DNA from: Pseudomonas huaxiensis | GTDB taxonomy: Bacteria > Pseudomonadota > Gammaproteobacteria > Pseudomonadales > Pseudomonadaceae | NCBI RefSeq assembly: GCF_003231275.1 | Contig: NZ_QKVL01000055.1 | Span: 1-32,626 of the forward strand | DNA: 32,626 bases | Direction of reading: 5' to 3' | In this document: positions 21,332 through 28,915 of the stretch, piece after piece | Numbering within the stretch: position 1 is the first letter of the stretch | Layout of the letters: each line of letters starts with the position of its first letter | Program-made: the position numbers and the translations under genes | Notes under the pieces: model-generated | The model's database searches: none | Told to the model about the DNA's origin: nothing | What the model saw: only the letters and a program-made list of their open reading frames with translations

Positions 21332-22234
21332 ATGAGCGATCGCACGCCGATCCCCAACATCAACATCGGTCAGGTCTACGACCAGCGCTACAGCGACTCG
21401 GAAGTGCACTACGACAAGCTCGGCAACCTGGCGGGCTTCTTCGGTCGCAATATGCCGGTGCACCGTCACGACCGTTTTTTCCAGGTGCACTACGTCAAGT
21501 CGGGCACGGTGCGGGTCTATCTGGATGACCGGCAGTACGTCGAATCCGGGCCGATGTTCTTCCTGACGCCGCCGACCATTCCCCATTCGTTCGTCACCGA
21601 GCCGGACGCCGACGGCCATGTGCTGACCGTGCGCCAGCAGCTTGTGTGGCAGTTACTCGAAGCCGATCCGGCACTCGCGCCGGGGCCGCAAGTGGCGCCG
21701 GCGTGCGTGGCATTGACGGGGCTGGAAGGCAATTTCGCCGTGGAGGCGCAGCGGCTGGAACGGTTGTTCGAGTTGCTGCATGGCGAAGTGAATGGCGACG
21801 AAGCGGGTCGCGGCGCGGCGCTGCACAGCCTGACGCGGCTGATCATGATCAGCCTGCTACGCCTGTGTGCCCGCTCACTGCCGGCGCGCTCCACGCGGCA
21901 TGAGGACTTGCTGATTTTCCATCGCTTCAACGAGCTGATCGAAGCGCATTACCTGGAGCACTGGCCGCTCTCGCGTTATGCCGAGGGGATTGGCGTGACC
22001 GAAGCGCGGCTCAACGACATCTGCCGGCGCATCGCCGACCTGCCGTCCAAGCGTTTGGTACTGGAGCGGTTGATGCAGGAAGCCAAGCGGCTGCTGTTGT
22101 TCACCGGTAGTTCGGCGAACGAGATCTGCTACAGCCTGGGGTTCAAGGACCCGGCGTATTTCAGCCGGTTTTTCCTGCGGTATGCGCAGGTGACGCCGGG
22201 GGAGTATCGGCAGCGGCAGGGTGGCTTGCGCTGA
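21332..22234 (+). CDS. hpaA: AraC-family activator of 4-hydroxyphenylacetate catabolism
   Basis: This 300-residue activator has an N-terminal cupin-like sensor (MPVHRHDRFFQVHYVKSGTVRVYLDD, about residues 42-67, then GPMFFLTPPTIPHSF) and a C-terminal AraC double HTH (about 205-295: LSRYAEGIGVTEARLNDICRRIA, and ANEICYSLGFKDPAYFSRFFLRYAQVTPGEYRQ). In E. coli HpaA activates hpaBC in response to 4-hydroxyphenylacetate. Here it is divergent from hpaG1, and no hpaBC follows; an unrelated operon lies downstream. It may therefore activate the hpaG1 operon directly, or act on a distant hpaBC. Confidence 0.9.
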   Translation: MSDRTPIPNINIGQVYDQRYSDSEVHYDKLGNLAGFFGRNMPVHRHDRFFQVHYVKSGTVRVYLDDRQYVESGPMFFLTPPTIPHSFVTEPDADGHVLTVRQQLVWQLLEADPALAPGPQVAPACVALTGLEGNFAVEAQRLERLFELLHGEVNGDEAGRGAALHSLTRLIMISLLRLCARSLPARSTRHEDLLIFHRFNELIEAHYLEHWPLSRYAEGIGVTEARLNDICRRIADLPSKRLVLERLMQEAKRLLLFTGSSANEICYSLGFKDPAYFSRFFLRYAQVTPGEYRQRQGGLR

Positions 22235-22252
22235 GGTGATGCTGTTGCTGAT

Positions 22253-22317
22253 GGCCTCATCGCCGGCAAGCCGGCTCCCACAGATTTTGTGGGAGCCGGC
22301 TTGTCAGCGATGAGGCC
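22253..22317. repeat. REP-type hairpin between convergent genes
   Basis: GGCCTCATCGCCGGCAAGCC and following bases (22253-22282) pair with 22288-22317 around a GATTT loop, with one mismatch near the middle. The loop-proximal stem GGCTCCCACA/TGTGGGAGCC is perfect. It lies between the ends of hpaA and the monooxygenase gene and probably acts as a two-way transcript end. Confidence 0.8.
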
Positions 22318-22329
22318 CCAAATGTTTTC

Positions 22330-23517
22330 TCAGCCAGCCACCTTCAGCTCAGGCACCGCCACCCGCCGCAGTTTTTCCCGCTCCCCGCGGAAGTGCGGAA
22401 GAATGTGTTCCCCCAACCGATAGGCCTCTTCCAGATGCGGATACCCCGCCAGGAAGAACACATCGATCCCCAGTTGGTTGTACTCGCGAATCCGCGCCAC
22501 CACGTTTTCGTAGCTGCCCACCAGCGCCAGCCCTGGCGGAATACCGATGTAGCCGAACCCGGCCCAGACATTGGGATAGATGAAGAAGTCATCGAACTGG
22601 CGGCTTTCCTCGCGGCTGCCGTATTCCTCTTCATAACTCAGCTTGCGCGCACTACGCAGCCCGGCGTGCGCCGCCGCGGCCTTGATGGTGTTCTTGGCCA
22701 CGCCTTCATCGAAGAAGCGCTTGGCTTCGATATGCGCCAGTTCTTCGGTCTCGCGGGTAATGACGTCGATGGACAAACCGAAGCGGATGTCACTGCGTCC
22801 GTACTTCAAGGCCCGCGCGCGGATGTCGGCGATCAGCTTGCGAATCTCGTCCGGGTGCTCGGCGCGCATCAGGTAGAAATCCGTGTGCTTGGCGGCGAAC
22901 TCGCGGCCGGCGTTCGACGAGCCGGCGGTGCAGATCAACGGCAACTCGGCTTTTTTCTGCGGGCCGCGCAGGCCGCCGCCCTGGGCTTTGTAGAAGTGGC
23001 CGTCATAGTGGAAGTCTTCCGAGTGCCAGTAGCCCTTGACCACATCCATGAACTCGGTGGCGCGGGCGTAGCGCTCGTCGTGGTCGCTGAAGTCGCCGAC
23101 CTGGCGCTGCACGGCGTCGGAACCACCGTTGATGATGTTCCAGATCAGCCGGTTGCCGGTGGCGCGCTGGTAGGTGGCGGCCTGTTGCGCGGCGACCCAC
23201 GGCGTGTAGTGGTACGGTTGGAACGCCGCGACGTAGTTCAGCGTGCGGGTTTCCCGGGCCAGCAGCGAGCACACCGTCCACGGCTCCTCGCCGTAGGGCG
23301 CGTTGACCATCAGCACGCCGCCGAAGTTGTTGATCTCGGCGGCCCGGGCGATCTGTCCGAGGTAATCGATATAGGTGAAGTGGTCGCCGACACTGAAGCC
23401 GGACACCGCGCCGGTGCTGTCGCTGCCGGCATGCCAGTCGCCGCGGTTGCGCGGGTCGCCGGGGAGGAACTGGGTTTCGCCGTGGAGGGGCAGGCGGGTG
23501 AAGAATTCGATACTCAT
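22330..23517 (-). CDS. LLM-class flavin monooxygenase (SsuD-like)
   Basis: This 395-residue enzyme belongs to the luciferase-like, FMNH2-dependent monooxygenases and resembles the alkanesulfonate/dimethylsulfone branch (SsuD, SfnG). Typical segments are the N-terminal EFFTRLPLHGETQFL strand and IDYLGQIARAAEINNFGGVLM. TGNRLIWNIINGGSDAVQRQVGDFSDHDERYARATEFMDVV is the SsuD-type flavin/substrate region, about residues 120-160. GSSNAGREFAAKHTDFYL and DVFFLAGYPHLEEAYRLGE follow. The start follows AAGGA at 7 bases. It lies 10 bases downstream of a secreted hydrolase gene, in a sigma-54-type operon. No flavin reductase gene is in the window, so FMNH2 must come from elsewhere. The substrate is unknown. 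Confidence 0.88.
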   Translation of the reverse strand: MSIEFFTRLPLHGETQFLPGDPRNRGDWHAGSDSTGAVSGFSVGDHFTYIDYLGQIARAAEINNFGGVLMVNAPYGEEPWTVCSLLARETRTLNYVAAFQPYHYTPWVAAQQAATYQRATGNRLIWNIINGGSDAVQRQVGDFSDHDERYARATEFMDVVKGYWHSEDFHYDGHFYKAQGGGLRGPQKKAELPLICTAGSSNAGREFAAKHTDFYLMRAEHPDEIRKLIADIRARALKYGRSDIRFGLSIDVITRETEELAHIEAKRFFDEGVAKNTIKAAAAHAGLRSARKLSYEEEYGSREESRQFDDFFIYPNVWAGFGYIGIPPGLALVGSYENVVARIREYNQLGIDVFFLAGYPHLEEAYRLGEHILPHFRGEREKLRRVAVPELKVAG

Positions 23518-23527
23518 GGCGAAGTCC

Positions 23528-24751
23528 TTATTGCACGGTGGGGTTGCAGACGGGGGCAACAGGCTGGCCGCTGAACACCTTGCGGGCGAACGGCAGCGAG
23601 TCCTTGAGCGAGGCGTTCACCGTCTCGCTGTGGCCCAGGCCTTTGTACAGATGACCCTCGACTACCGAACCGGCCTTGCAGGCGTCCTGCATCAGCGCCA
23701 CCTGGGTGGAGGCGGCGGGTGTCTTGTCCTCGGCACCGGTGCCGATGAAGATCGGTTGCGCCAGTTTCAGCGTCGGGTAGCTGACCTGCGCCTGCCAGGC
23801 TTTCAGTTGTGCGCCGTCGTTGACCTTGCGGCTGTTGGCCGGGGTCAGGCCGGTGCCGATGACGTCGGAGACCAACGACGACAGGCAACTGGTGCGCGCC
23901 TGTTCGAATAGCGGCAGGGCCTTGTCGGTGTAGAAGTCACGCGGGTTGATGTCCGGGTTGTACTGCTGCGCCGCGAGCAGGGTGTAGAAACCGTAGGCGA
24001 GGGCGGCGTCGACCTTGTTCGGGTCCTGCTCGCCGACGTTCTTCTCGCCGACGGTGTAGATCACGCCTGTGCCGACGCTGCCTTTCAGGCCCAGGTCCGG
24101 GGCGTAGGTTGGCGCGTAGGCGGCCGAAGCGAAGGCGCCGGCGCCACCCTGGGACTGACCGAGCACCAGCACCTTGTTGGCCAGCCCCGGCACGCCGGCG
24201 ATCACGGCCCGCGCTGCGTCGAGGATGCCGTAGGCGGCCATGCGGTTGTTCAGCAGTGGATGGCCGCCAGGGACGCCGAGGCCCTGATAGTCGGTAGCGA
24301 CGATGGCGTAGCCCTCGCTCAGCCAGCGAGCCAGGTACTGCACGTCACGGTACGAACGCCCGGCCCAGGACGGCGCGCAGATATCCGCCACGCCAACGGT
24401 GCCGTGGCCCCAGGTGACCACCGGCCAGCCGCCTTCCGGCGCCTTGCCCTGCGGAATGAACAGCGCGCCGGACACCGCCACCGGGGTCTTGCCGTCGATC
24501 CCGTCGGTGGAGCTGTAGAGAATGCGCAGTTGCTTCGCCGAGCCGGGCAGGGTGAGGGTGTTTTCCAGTGGCTCGCTGCGCAGCAGCTTGCCCGGTGTCG
24601 CCGGAATGGCCTTTTCCCAGGTGTAGAACGCCGAAACACGGCCATCGCCTTGCTGCGGATCGGGTTTTGGCGCGTAGGTGTCGGCGGCGAAGGCGCTGAG
24701 GGATAGGGTCAGCAGACTCAGCCCGAAGGCCAGCTTGTGCGGGAGTTTCAT
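23528..24751 (-). CDS. Secretory lipase-type alpha/beta hydrolase
   Basis: This 407-residue hydrolase has a signal peptide at residues 1-22 (LSLLTLSLSAFA, cleaved before ADTY), so it is exported at least to the periplasm. The core fits the secretory-lipase (LIP, PF03583) family: an oxyanion-type WGHGTVGVADICAPS (about 114-128), VATDYQGLGVPG (151-162), and the nucleophile elbow GQSQGG with Ser200. A conserved Asp lies in FIGTGAEDKTPA and a His in YKGLGHSETV near the C-terminus, giving a plausible triad. AAGGA precedes the ATG by 6 bases. It is the first gene of an operon with a flavin monooxygenase. An ester substrate whose product feeds the monooxygenase is an inference. Confidence 0.87.
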   Translation of the reverse strand: MKLPHKLAFGLSLLTLSLSAFAADTYAPKPDPQQGDGRVSAFYTWEKAIPATPGKLLRSEPLENTLTLPGSAKQLRILYSSTDGIDGKTPVAVSGALFIPQGKAPEGGWPVVTWGHGTVGVADICAPSWAGRSYRDVQYLARWLSEGYAIVATDYQGLGVPGGHPLLNNRMAAYGILDAARAVIAGVPGLANKVLVLGQSQGGAGAFASAAYAPTYAPDLGLKGSVGTGVIYTVGEKNVGEQDPNKVDAALAYGFYTLLAAQQYNPDINPRDFYTDKALPLFEQARTSCLSSLVSDVIGTGLTPANSRKVNDGAQLKAWQAQVSYPTLKLAQPIFIGTGAEDKTPAASTQVALMQDACKAGSVVEGHLYKGLGHSETVNASLKDSLPFARKVFSGQPVAPVCNPTVQ

Positions 24752-24788
24752 GAAGGGTCCTTGAAGAAAAGGCAGTCCCCAGCCCTAG

Positions 24789-24804
24789 AGCGAAACCCAT
24801 GCCA
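24789..24804 (-). promoter_or_regulatory. Sigma-54 (-24/-12) promoter of the hydrolase-monooxygenase operon
   Basis: The minus strand reads TGGCATGGGTTTCGCT, against the consensus TGGCACGNNNNTTGCW. It has GG and GC at correct spacing and only two mismatches. Transcription would start about 27 bases before the hydrolase ATG. A sigma-54 activator gene is divergent to it. Confidence 0.78.
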
Positions 24805-24893
24805 ATTGTCTGGAAATAGGCTGTAAGCCACGGATCGCGAGGCTTTCAGGAGAAATACGGAAATGCCACTGTTGCCTGGCGTGCTGGCCGTCG

Positions 24894-24917
24894 AGCAACG
24901 GGTGTTGCCCGGTTGCT
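24894..24917. promoter_or_regulatory. Putative activator binding dyad (enhancer)
   Basis: AGCAAC and GTTGCT flank a GGGTGTTGCCCG core: 8 of 9 outer pairs match. The centre is about 110 bases upstream of the sigma-54 promoter, the usual enhancer distance. Extra GTTGC/GCAAC units occur at 24871 and 24904. Confidence 0.5.
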
Positions 24918-24930
24918 GCTGGGGCAGCAG
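24916..24930. repeat. Perfect 6-bp hairpin beside the enhancer dyad
   Basis: CTGCTG-GGG-CAGCAG lies immediately next to the putative enhancer. It could be a second binding site for the divergent activator or part of its own leader. Confidence 0.4.
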
Positions 24931-24949
24931 TTTGAATGTTTAGCTGTTT

Positions 24950-24977
24950 TTGGAATATTCAAATGCAAATTAATAAT
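24950..24977 (+). promoter_or_regulatory. Candidate promoter of the sigma-54 activator gene
   Basis: TTGGAA and AATAAT are 16 bases apart in a strongly AT-rich stretch (24940-25000) that stands out from the GC-rich surroundings. The predicted start would be about 55 bases before the activator ATG. It is a weak pattern match only. Confidence 0.3.
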
Positions 24978-25038
24978 TATTTGTTCTAATTTGTTTCGTG
25001 CACTATGAAGGCGCGCCACCCATGCCAGGAATGCCTTT

Positions 25039-26112
25039 ATGTCGCTGCTTACCCATCCCAACGCTCGCGAGCTGACCAAATCCGTTCGTGCCACCGTACT
25101 GGTGTTCAAGGACCCTCGGTCCCAGGAACTGCTCAGTCGCATCGAGCGCCTGGCGCCCAGCGAAGCCAACACGCTGATCATCGGTGAGACCGGTACCGGC
25201 AAGGAGTTGGTGGCGCGCCATATTCATCAGTTGAGCCGACGCGGTCGTGAGCCGTTCGTCGCGGTCAACTGCGGTGCCTTCGCCGAAAGCCTGGTGGAGA
25301 GTGAACTGTTCGGTCACGAGAAGGGCGCCTTCACCGGCGCCACCAACGCCAAGGCCGGTTGGTTCGAGGCGGCCAACGGCGGCACCCTGTTCCTCGATGA
25401 GATCGGCGATCTGCCATTGAACATGCAGGTCAAGTTGCTGCGGGTGCTACAGGAGCGCGAAGTGGTGCGCCTCGGCTCGCGTACGCCGGTGCCGATCAAT
25501 GTGCGGTTGGTGGCGGCGACCAACGTCAACCTGGCCGACGCCGTGGTGGCGGGCAATTTCCGTGAAGACCTGTTCTACCGCCTGCACGTCGCGACCATCC
25601 GCCTGCCGCCACTGCGCGAGCGGCCGGGCGATATCCTGCCGCTGGCGGAATTCTTCGTCGAAGAACATTGCCAGCGACTCGGTTACAGCCGTGCCAGCCT
25701 GAGTCTGGAAAGCGAGCGCAAGCTGCTGGCGCACAGTTGGCCAGGCAACATCCGTGAGCTGGAAAACGCCATTCACCATGCCTTGCTGGTCTGCCGTCAG
25801 CAGGTGGTGCAACCCGGCGACCTGCACCTGGTGGACATGCGTCCGATGGGTGTGCGCGTCGAGGAGCACGCCTTGCCGCTGCGCCTGCCGGCTGCACCGC
25901 CGGATCTGGAAGCGGCGTTGACCGCGCTGTTCGAACAGAACATTCCGGATCTCTACGAGCACATCGAAGAAACCGTGTTCCGCACCGCCTACCGGTTCTG
26001 CCACGGCAACCAGTTGCAGACCGGGCGGCTGCTGAACATCAGCCGCAATATCGTCCGGGCGCGCCTGGAGAAAATCGGTGAACTGCGCCGCAGCGACGCG
26101 GCGCAGATCTGA
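25039..26112 (+). CDS. Sigma-54-dependent activator without sensor domain (SfnR-like)
   Basis: This 357-residue protein consists of an AAA+ sigma-54 activation domain and a C-terminal Fis-type HTH. Motifs: Walker A GETGTGKE (49-56), the sigma-54-contacting GAFTGA loop (96-101), Walker B TLFLDEIGD (116-124), and the arginine finger region FREDLFYRL (174-182). The DNA-binding helix lies near 325-350 (QTGRLLNISRNIVRARLEKIG). Only about 25 residues precede the AAA+ domain, so there is no receiver, PAS or GAF sensor. This layout is known from SfnR, PspF and HrpS. It is divergent from the hydrolase-monooxygenase operon, which has a matching sigma-54 promoter. Regulation must come through expression level or a partner protein. 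An AGGA lies 8 bases before the start. Confidence 0.9.
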   Translation: MSLLTHPNARELTKSVRATVLVFKDPRSQELLSRIERLAPSEANTLIIGETGTGKELVARHIHQLSRRGREPFVAVNCGAFAESLVESELFGHEKGAFTGATNAKAGWFEAANGGTLFLDEIGDLPLNMQVKLLRVLQEREVVRLGSRTPVPINVRLVAATNVNLADAVVAGNFREDLFYRLHVATIRLPPLRERPGDILPLAEFFVEEHCQRLGYSRASLSLESERKLLAHSWPGNIRELENAIHHALLVCRQQVVQPGDLHLVDMRPMGVRVEEHALPLRLPAAPPDLEAALTALFEQNIPDLYEHIEETVFRTAYRFCHGNQLQTGRLLNISRNIVRARLEKIGELRRSDAAQI

Positions 26113-27723
26113 TCAGATCAGGCGGGTCAGCAGCCAGTACAGGCTGCCCGACAGCAGGATCGAGATCGGCAGGGTCAGCACCCAGGCCATCGCCAGGTTG
26201 AGGATGGTCCGGCCCTGCAAACCCGAACCGTTGGCCACCATGCAACCGGCTACTCCCGACGACAACACATGTGTGGTCGATACCGGCAGGCCAAAATGGT
26301 CGGCCGCGCCAATGGTGCACATCGCCACCAACTCGGCGGAAGCACCTTGGGCGTAGGTCAGGTGGGTCTTGCCGATCTTCTCGCCCACCGTCACCACGAT
26401 GCGCTTCCAGCCGACCATGGTGCCCAGCCCGAGAGCGATGGCCACGGCCACCTTGACCCACAGCGGAATGAAGCGGGTGGCGTCGTCCACTTGCTTCTGG
26501 AACAGGTGCACGGTACGCCGGGTGTCGGGATCGACATCCAGCAGCTTGTGCTTGTCCATCAGGCGGATCGCCTCGCTGGTGAGGTACATGTCGTTGCGCA
26601 CGTTGCCCATGGCCTCGGCCGGAATGCCGGCCAGCGAACCGTAGCTGCCCACCTGGCGGCCGATAGTGCCAGCAAGCTCAGCCAGCGCGGGGATCAGGTC
26701 CGGGCTCGGAGCGGGGCTGCGGATGAACGCGGTCAGGGTCTGTCGCGCATCGGCGGGCGCCGCTTGCCTGGCATGGCTGGCCAGCGCCACGCTAGTGGTC
26801 TCGGCCATCGCCACGAACTGCTGCGATTGCTCCTCCGGCATGGTGCGGTTCAGCGCGTAGGCCATCGGCAGGGTGCCGACCAGGATCAGCATGATCAGGC
26901 CCATGCCTTTCTGCCCGTCATTGGAACCGTGGGCAAAGGACACCCCGGTGCAGGTGACGATCAGCAGGCCGCGAATCCACCACGGTGGTGGCGTGTTGCC
27001 CACTGGCGCCTGGTACAGCGCCTTGTGCTTGACCAGCTTGCGCAAGGCCAACAGCAACAGCGCGGCGCAGGCGAAACCGATCAGCGGCGAAAACAGCAGC
27101 GAATAGCCGACCTTGCTGGCTTGGCTCCAGTCGACGCCACTGGTGCCGTCGCGACCGTGCATCAGCGCATTTGCCACGCCGACGCCGATGATTGATCCGA
27201 TCAGGGTGTGGGACGAAGACGCCGGCAAACCCAGCCACCAGGTGCTCAGGTTCCAGATGATCGCCGCCAGCAGCAGGGCGAAAACCATGGCGAAGCCGGC
27301 CGAGGAGCCGACCTGAAGGATCAGTTCAACTGGCAGCAGGGCAATGATGCCGAACGCCACGGCGCCGCTGGAAAACAGCACGCCGAGGAAATTCCAGCAG
27401 CCCGACCAGACCACCGCGAAGCGCGCCGGCAGTGAGTGGGTGTAGATCACCGTGGCGACGGCATTGGCGGTGTCGTGAAAGCCGTTGACGAACTCAAAGC
27501 CCAGGGCGATCAACAACGCCAGGCCAAGTAGGAGGAACGGGGTCCAGGTGGTGATCACCGTGCCGCTGGCATCGATGTCGCGAAACAGGCTCCAGGCGGT
27601 GTAGAGCAGGGCGCCGATCAACAGGCTGAAGAACAGGACGGTAGGGGTACGGCTCGAACGCGTCTTGAGAGGGGATGCAACGTGCGCGTCCACGGGGGGG
27701 ATAGCGCTGGTCTGGGTCGTCAT
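26113..27723 (-). CDS. PiT-family inorganic phosphate transporter
   Basis: This 536-residue inner-membrane protein carries the duplicated PiT signature: FVNGFHDTANAVATVIYT (about residues 78-95) and SFAHGSNDGQKGMGLIMLIL in the second half. The PiT family moves metal-phosphate complexes with protons at low affinity. About ten hydrophobic segments are seen, with a long hydrophilic loop in the middle (about 300-400). Its stop codon directly abuts that of the convergent sigma-54 activator, leaving no room for a terminator between them. It stands alone. The variant with a long internal loop resembles PitA/PitB of Pseudomonas. Confidence 0.9.
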   Translation of the reverse strand: MTTQTSAIPPVDAHVASPLKTRSSRTPTVLFFSLLIGALLYTAWSLFRDIDASGTVITTWTPFLLLGLALLIALGFEFVNGFHDTANAVATVIYTHSLPARFAVVWSGCWNFLGVLFSSGAVAFGIIALLPVELILQVGSSAGFAMVFALLLAAIIWNLSTWWLGLPASSSHTLIGSIIGVGVANALMHGRDGTSGVDWSQASKVGYSLLFSPLIGFACAALLLLALRKLVKHKALYQAPVGNTPPPWWIRGLLIVTCTGVSFAHGSNDGQKGMGLIMLILVGTLPMAYALNRTMPEEQSQQFVAMAETTSVALASHARQAAPADARQTLTAFIRSPAPSPDLIPALAELAGTIGRQVGSYGSLAGIPAEAMGNVRNDMYLTSEAIRLMDKHKLLDVDPDTRRTVHLFQKQVDDATRFIPLWVKVAVAIALGLGTMVGWKRIVVTVGEKIGKTHLTYAQGASAELVAMCTIGAADHFGLPVSTTHVLSSGVAGCMVANGSGLQGRTILNLAMAWVLTLPISILLSGSLYWLLTRLI

Positions 27724-27861
27724 GAGAGGGTCCGGGGTGGAATTTCAGGCTCATGCCTGGCACAAAGCCAGCATACAATTGCCTTCAGCAGGCACCCTGA
27801 CAGGGATCAACGAAACCCTATGGGCAATCGCTAAGCTCAGCGTCAACCAGAAGGACACCCC

Positions 27862-28293
27862 GTGAATCTCCGCCTTACTCTCGCCAGCGCTGAACACATG
27901 CCTTTCGCCCGTGACCTGACCCGGCGCGGCATGCTGCGCTACTACTGCCAATACGATCTGTTGTGGCTGGATGAGGCATTTGACCAGGCCTGGAGCTGGC
28001 GTGAGCAATGGCTGGTGATGGACGACGAGGTGCTGGTGGGTTTTTGCAGTCTGAGTCAGGACAGCAAGGCGCTGTATATCCGCGAATTGCATATAGTCGA
28101 CTCAGCCCAGGGCCAAGGTATTGGCACGTGGGTGTTGCGGGAACTTGACGCCTGGGCTGTGCAACGGCGGTTGCAGTGGCTGCGCTTGACCGTGTTCAAG
28201 AGCAATCCGGCCCGCTACCTCTATCTGCGAGAAGGCTTTGTAGAGCAGGGTGAGGACGAATGTTTCGTGCGCATGCAACTAACGTCGCATTGA
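27862..28293 (+). CDS. GNAT-family N-acetyltransferase
   Basis: This 143-residue cytoplasmic protein has the GNAT fold. The acetyl-CoA binding region is LYIRELHIVDSAQGQGIGTWVLREL (about residues 73-97), including the Q/R-x-x-G-x-G/A loop as QGQGIG. LRLTVFKSNPARYLYLREGFVEQGEDECFVRM forms the C-terminal strand with the usual N-P-A-x-x-L-Y motif. The start is a GTG with AAGGA 7 bases before it. The acceptor substrate is unknown. It is divergent from the phosphate transporter. Confidence 0.87.
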   Translation: MNLRLTLASAEHMPFARDLTRRGMLRYYCQYDLLWLDEAFDQAWSWREQWLVMDDEVLVGFCSLSQDSKALYIRELHIVDSAQGQGIGTWVLRELDAWAVQRRLQWLRLTVFKSNPARYLYLREGFVEQGEDECFVRMQLTSH

Positions 28294-28427
28294 CCTGCAT
28301 CGAAAGGGGCGGGGCGTCTTGTGCTGCAAATCGCATCCCGTGCATAGTTCAAGATTATTGACGGCGCAGCGGATGTGCCGGGTTTCCTACCCTTTAGTGG
28401 GTGTATTGCAAAGGAATATGTATTCAA

Positions 28428-28781
28428 ATGAAGGGTATAGGATTACGTCTCAGGGCAGAGCGTGAGCGGTTGGGTCTCACTCAGCGAGCTTTCGGTGATA
28501 TCGGTGGCGTGGAGCCCAACGCTCAAGGCAAGTATGAAAGCGGCGAACGCACGCCGCGGGCCGATTACCTGGCCGCAGTGGCGGCCAACGGCGTCGATGC
28601 CCTCTATGTGCTGAGCGGGGTGCCAACCCCGGCGGTGCTGGACAATCTGCGTCCCGGCGAGAATCACCTGCTGGACTGCTACCGGCGGCTACAGCCCGCG
28701 GATCAGCAGGCTGTAAGACATTTGCTTGAGAGCTTGGCAGGAACAATTCCGAAGCCTGTAGGCAAAGTGGCATCTGCCTGA
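28428..28781 (+). CDS. XRE-family helix-turn-helix protein
   Basis: This 117-residue protein has an N-terminal Cro/CI-type HTH at about residues 4-58 (LRLRAERERLGLTQRAFGDIGGVEPNAQGKYESGERTPRADYLAAVA). The C-terminal half is helical with no catalytic domain (LLDCYRRLQPADQQAVRHLLESL). The ATG at 28428 fits the domain start; AAGGA lies 12 bases before it, rather far. It lies 134 bases before gacA on the same strand. Such small XRE proteins are known near gacA in Pseudomonas, from memory. Its targets are unknown; regulation of gacA is only a guess. Confidence 0.82.
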   Translation: MKGIGLRLRAERERLGLTQRAFGDIGGVEPNAQGKYESGERTPRADYLAAVAANGVDALYVLSGVPTPAVLDNLRPGENHLLDCYRRLQPADQQAVRHLLESLAGTIPKPVGKVASA

Positions 28782-28915
28782 TCAGACAAATGGCGTTTTC
28801 GTAGTCGAAATTATGTAATTTGACGTCATATTTGTGACGCATTCTGTTAGGTCCACCACGCAATTTTTTGATAAGGTGGCGGGATCCAATTCAGACCGTA
28901 AGGCGAGGTGTCTGC

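Noticed and set aside
27758..27773. Sigma-54-like TGGCAC...GC sequence before the GNAT gene
   Set aside because: The TT before GC is missing and the sequence is better explained by a small CTGGC/GCCAG hairpin; no activator is associated.
28389..28402. ACCC...GGGT dyad as operator of the XRE gene
   Set aside because: Only four base pairs are symmetric, too little to claim an operator.
28711..28730. GacA-box-like TGTAAG...CTTG sequence near gacA
   Set aside because: The spacing is wrong, the right half is incomplete, and it lies inside the XRE coding region, so no small RNA promoter is supported.
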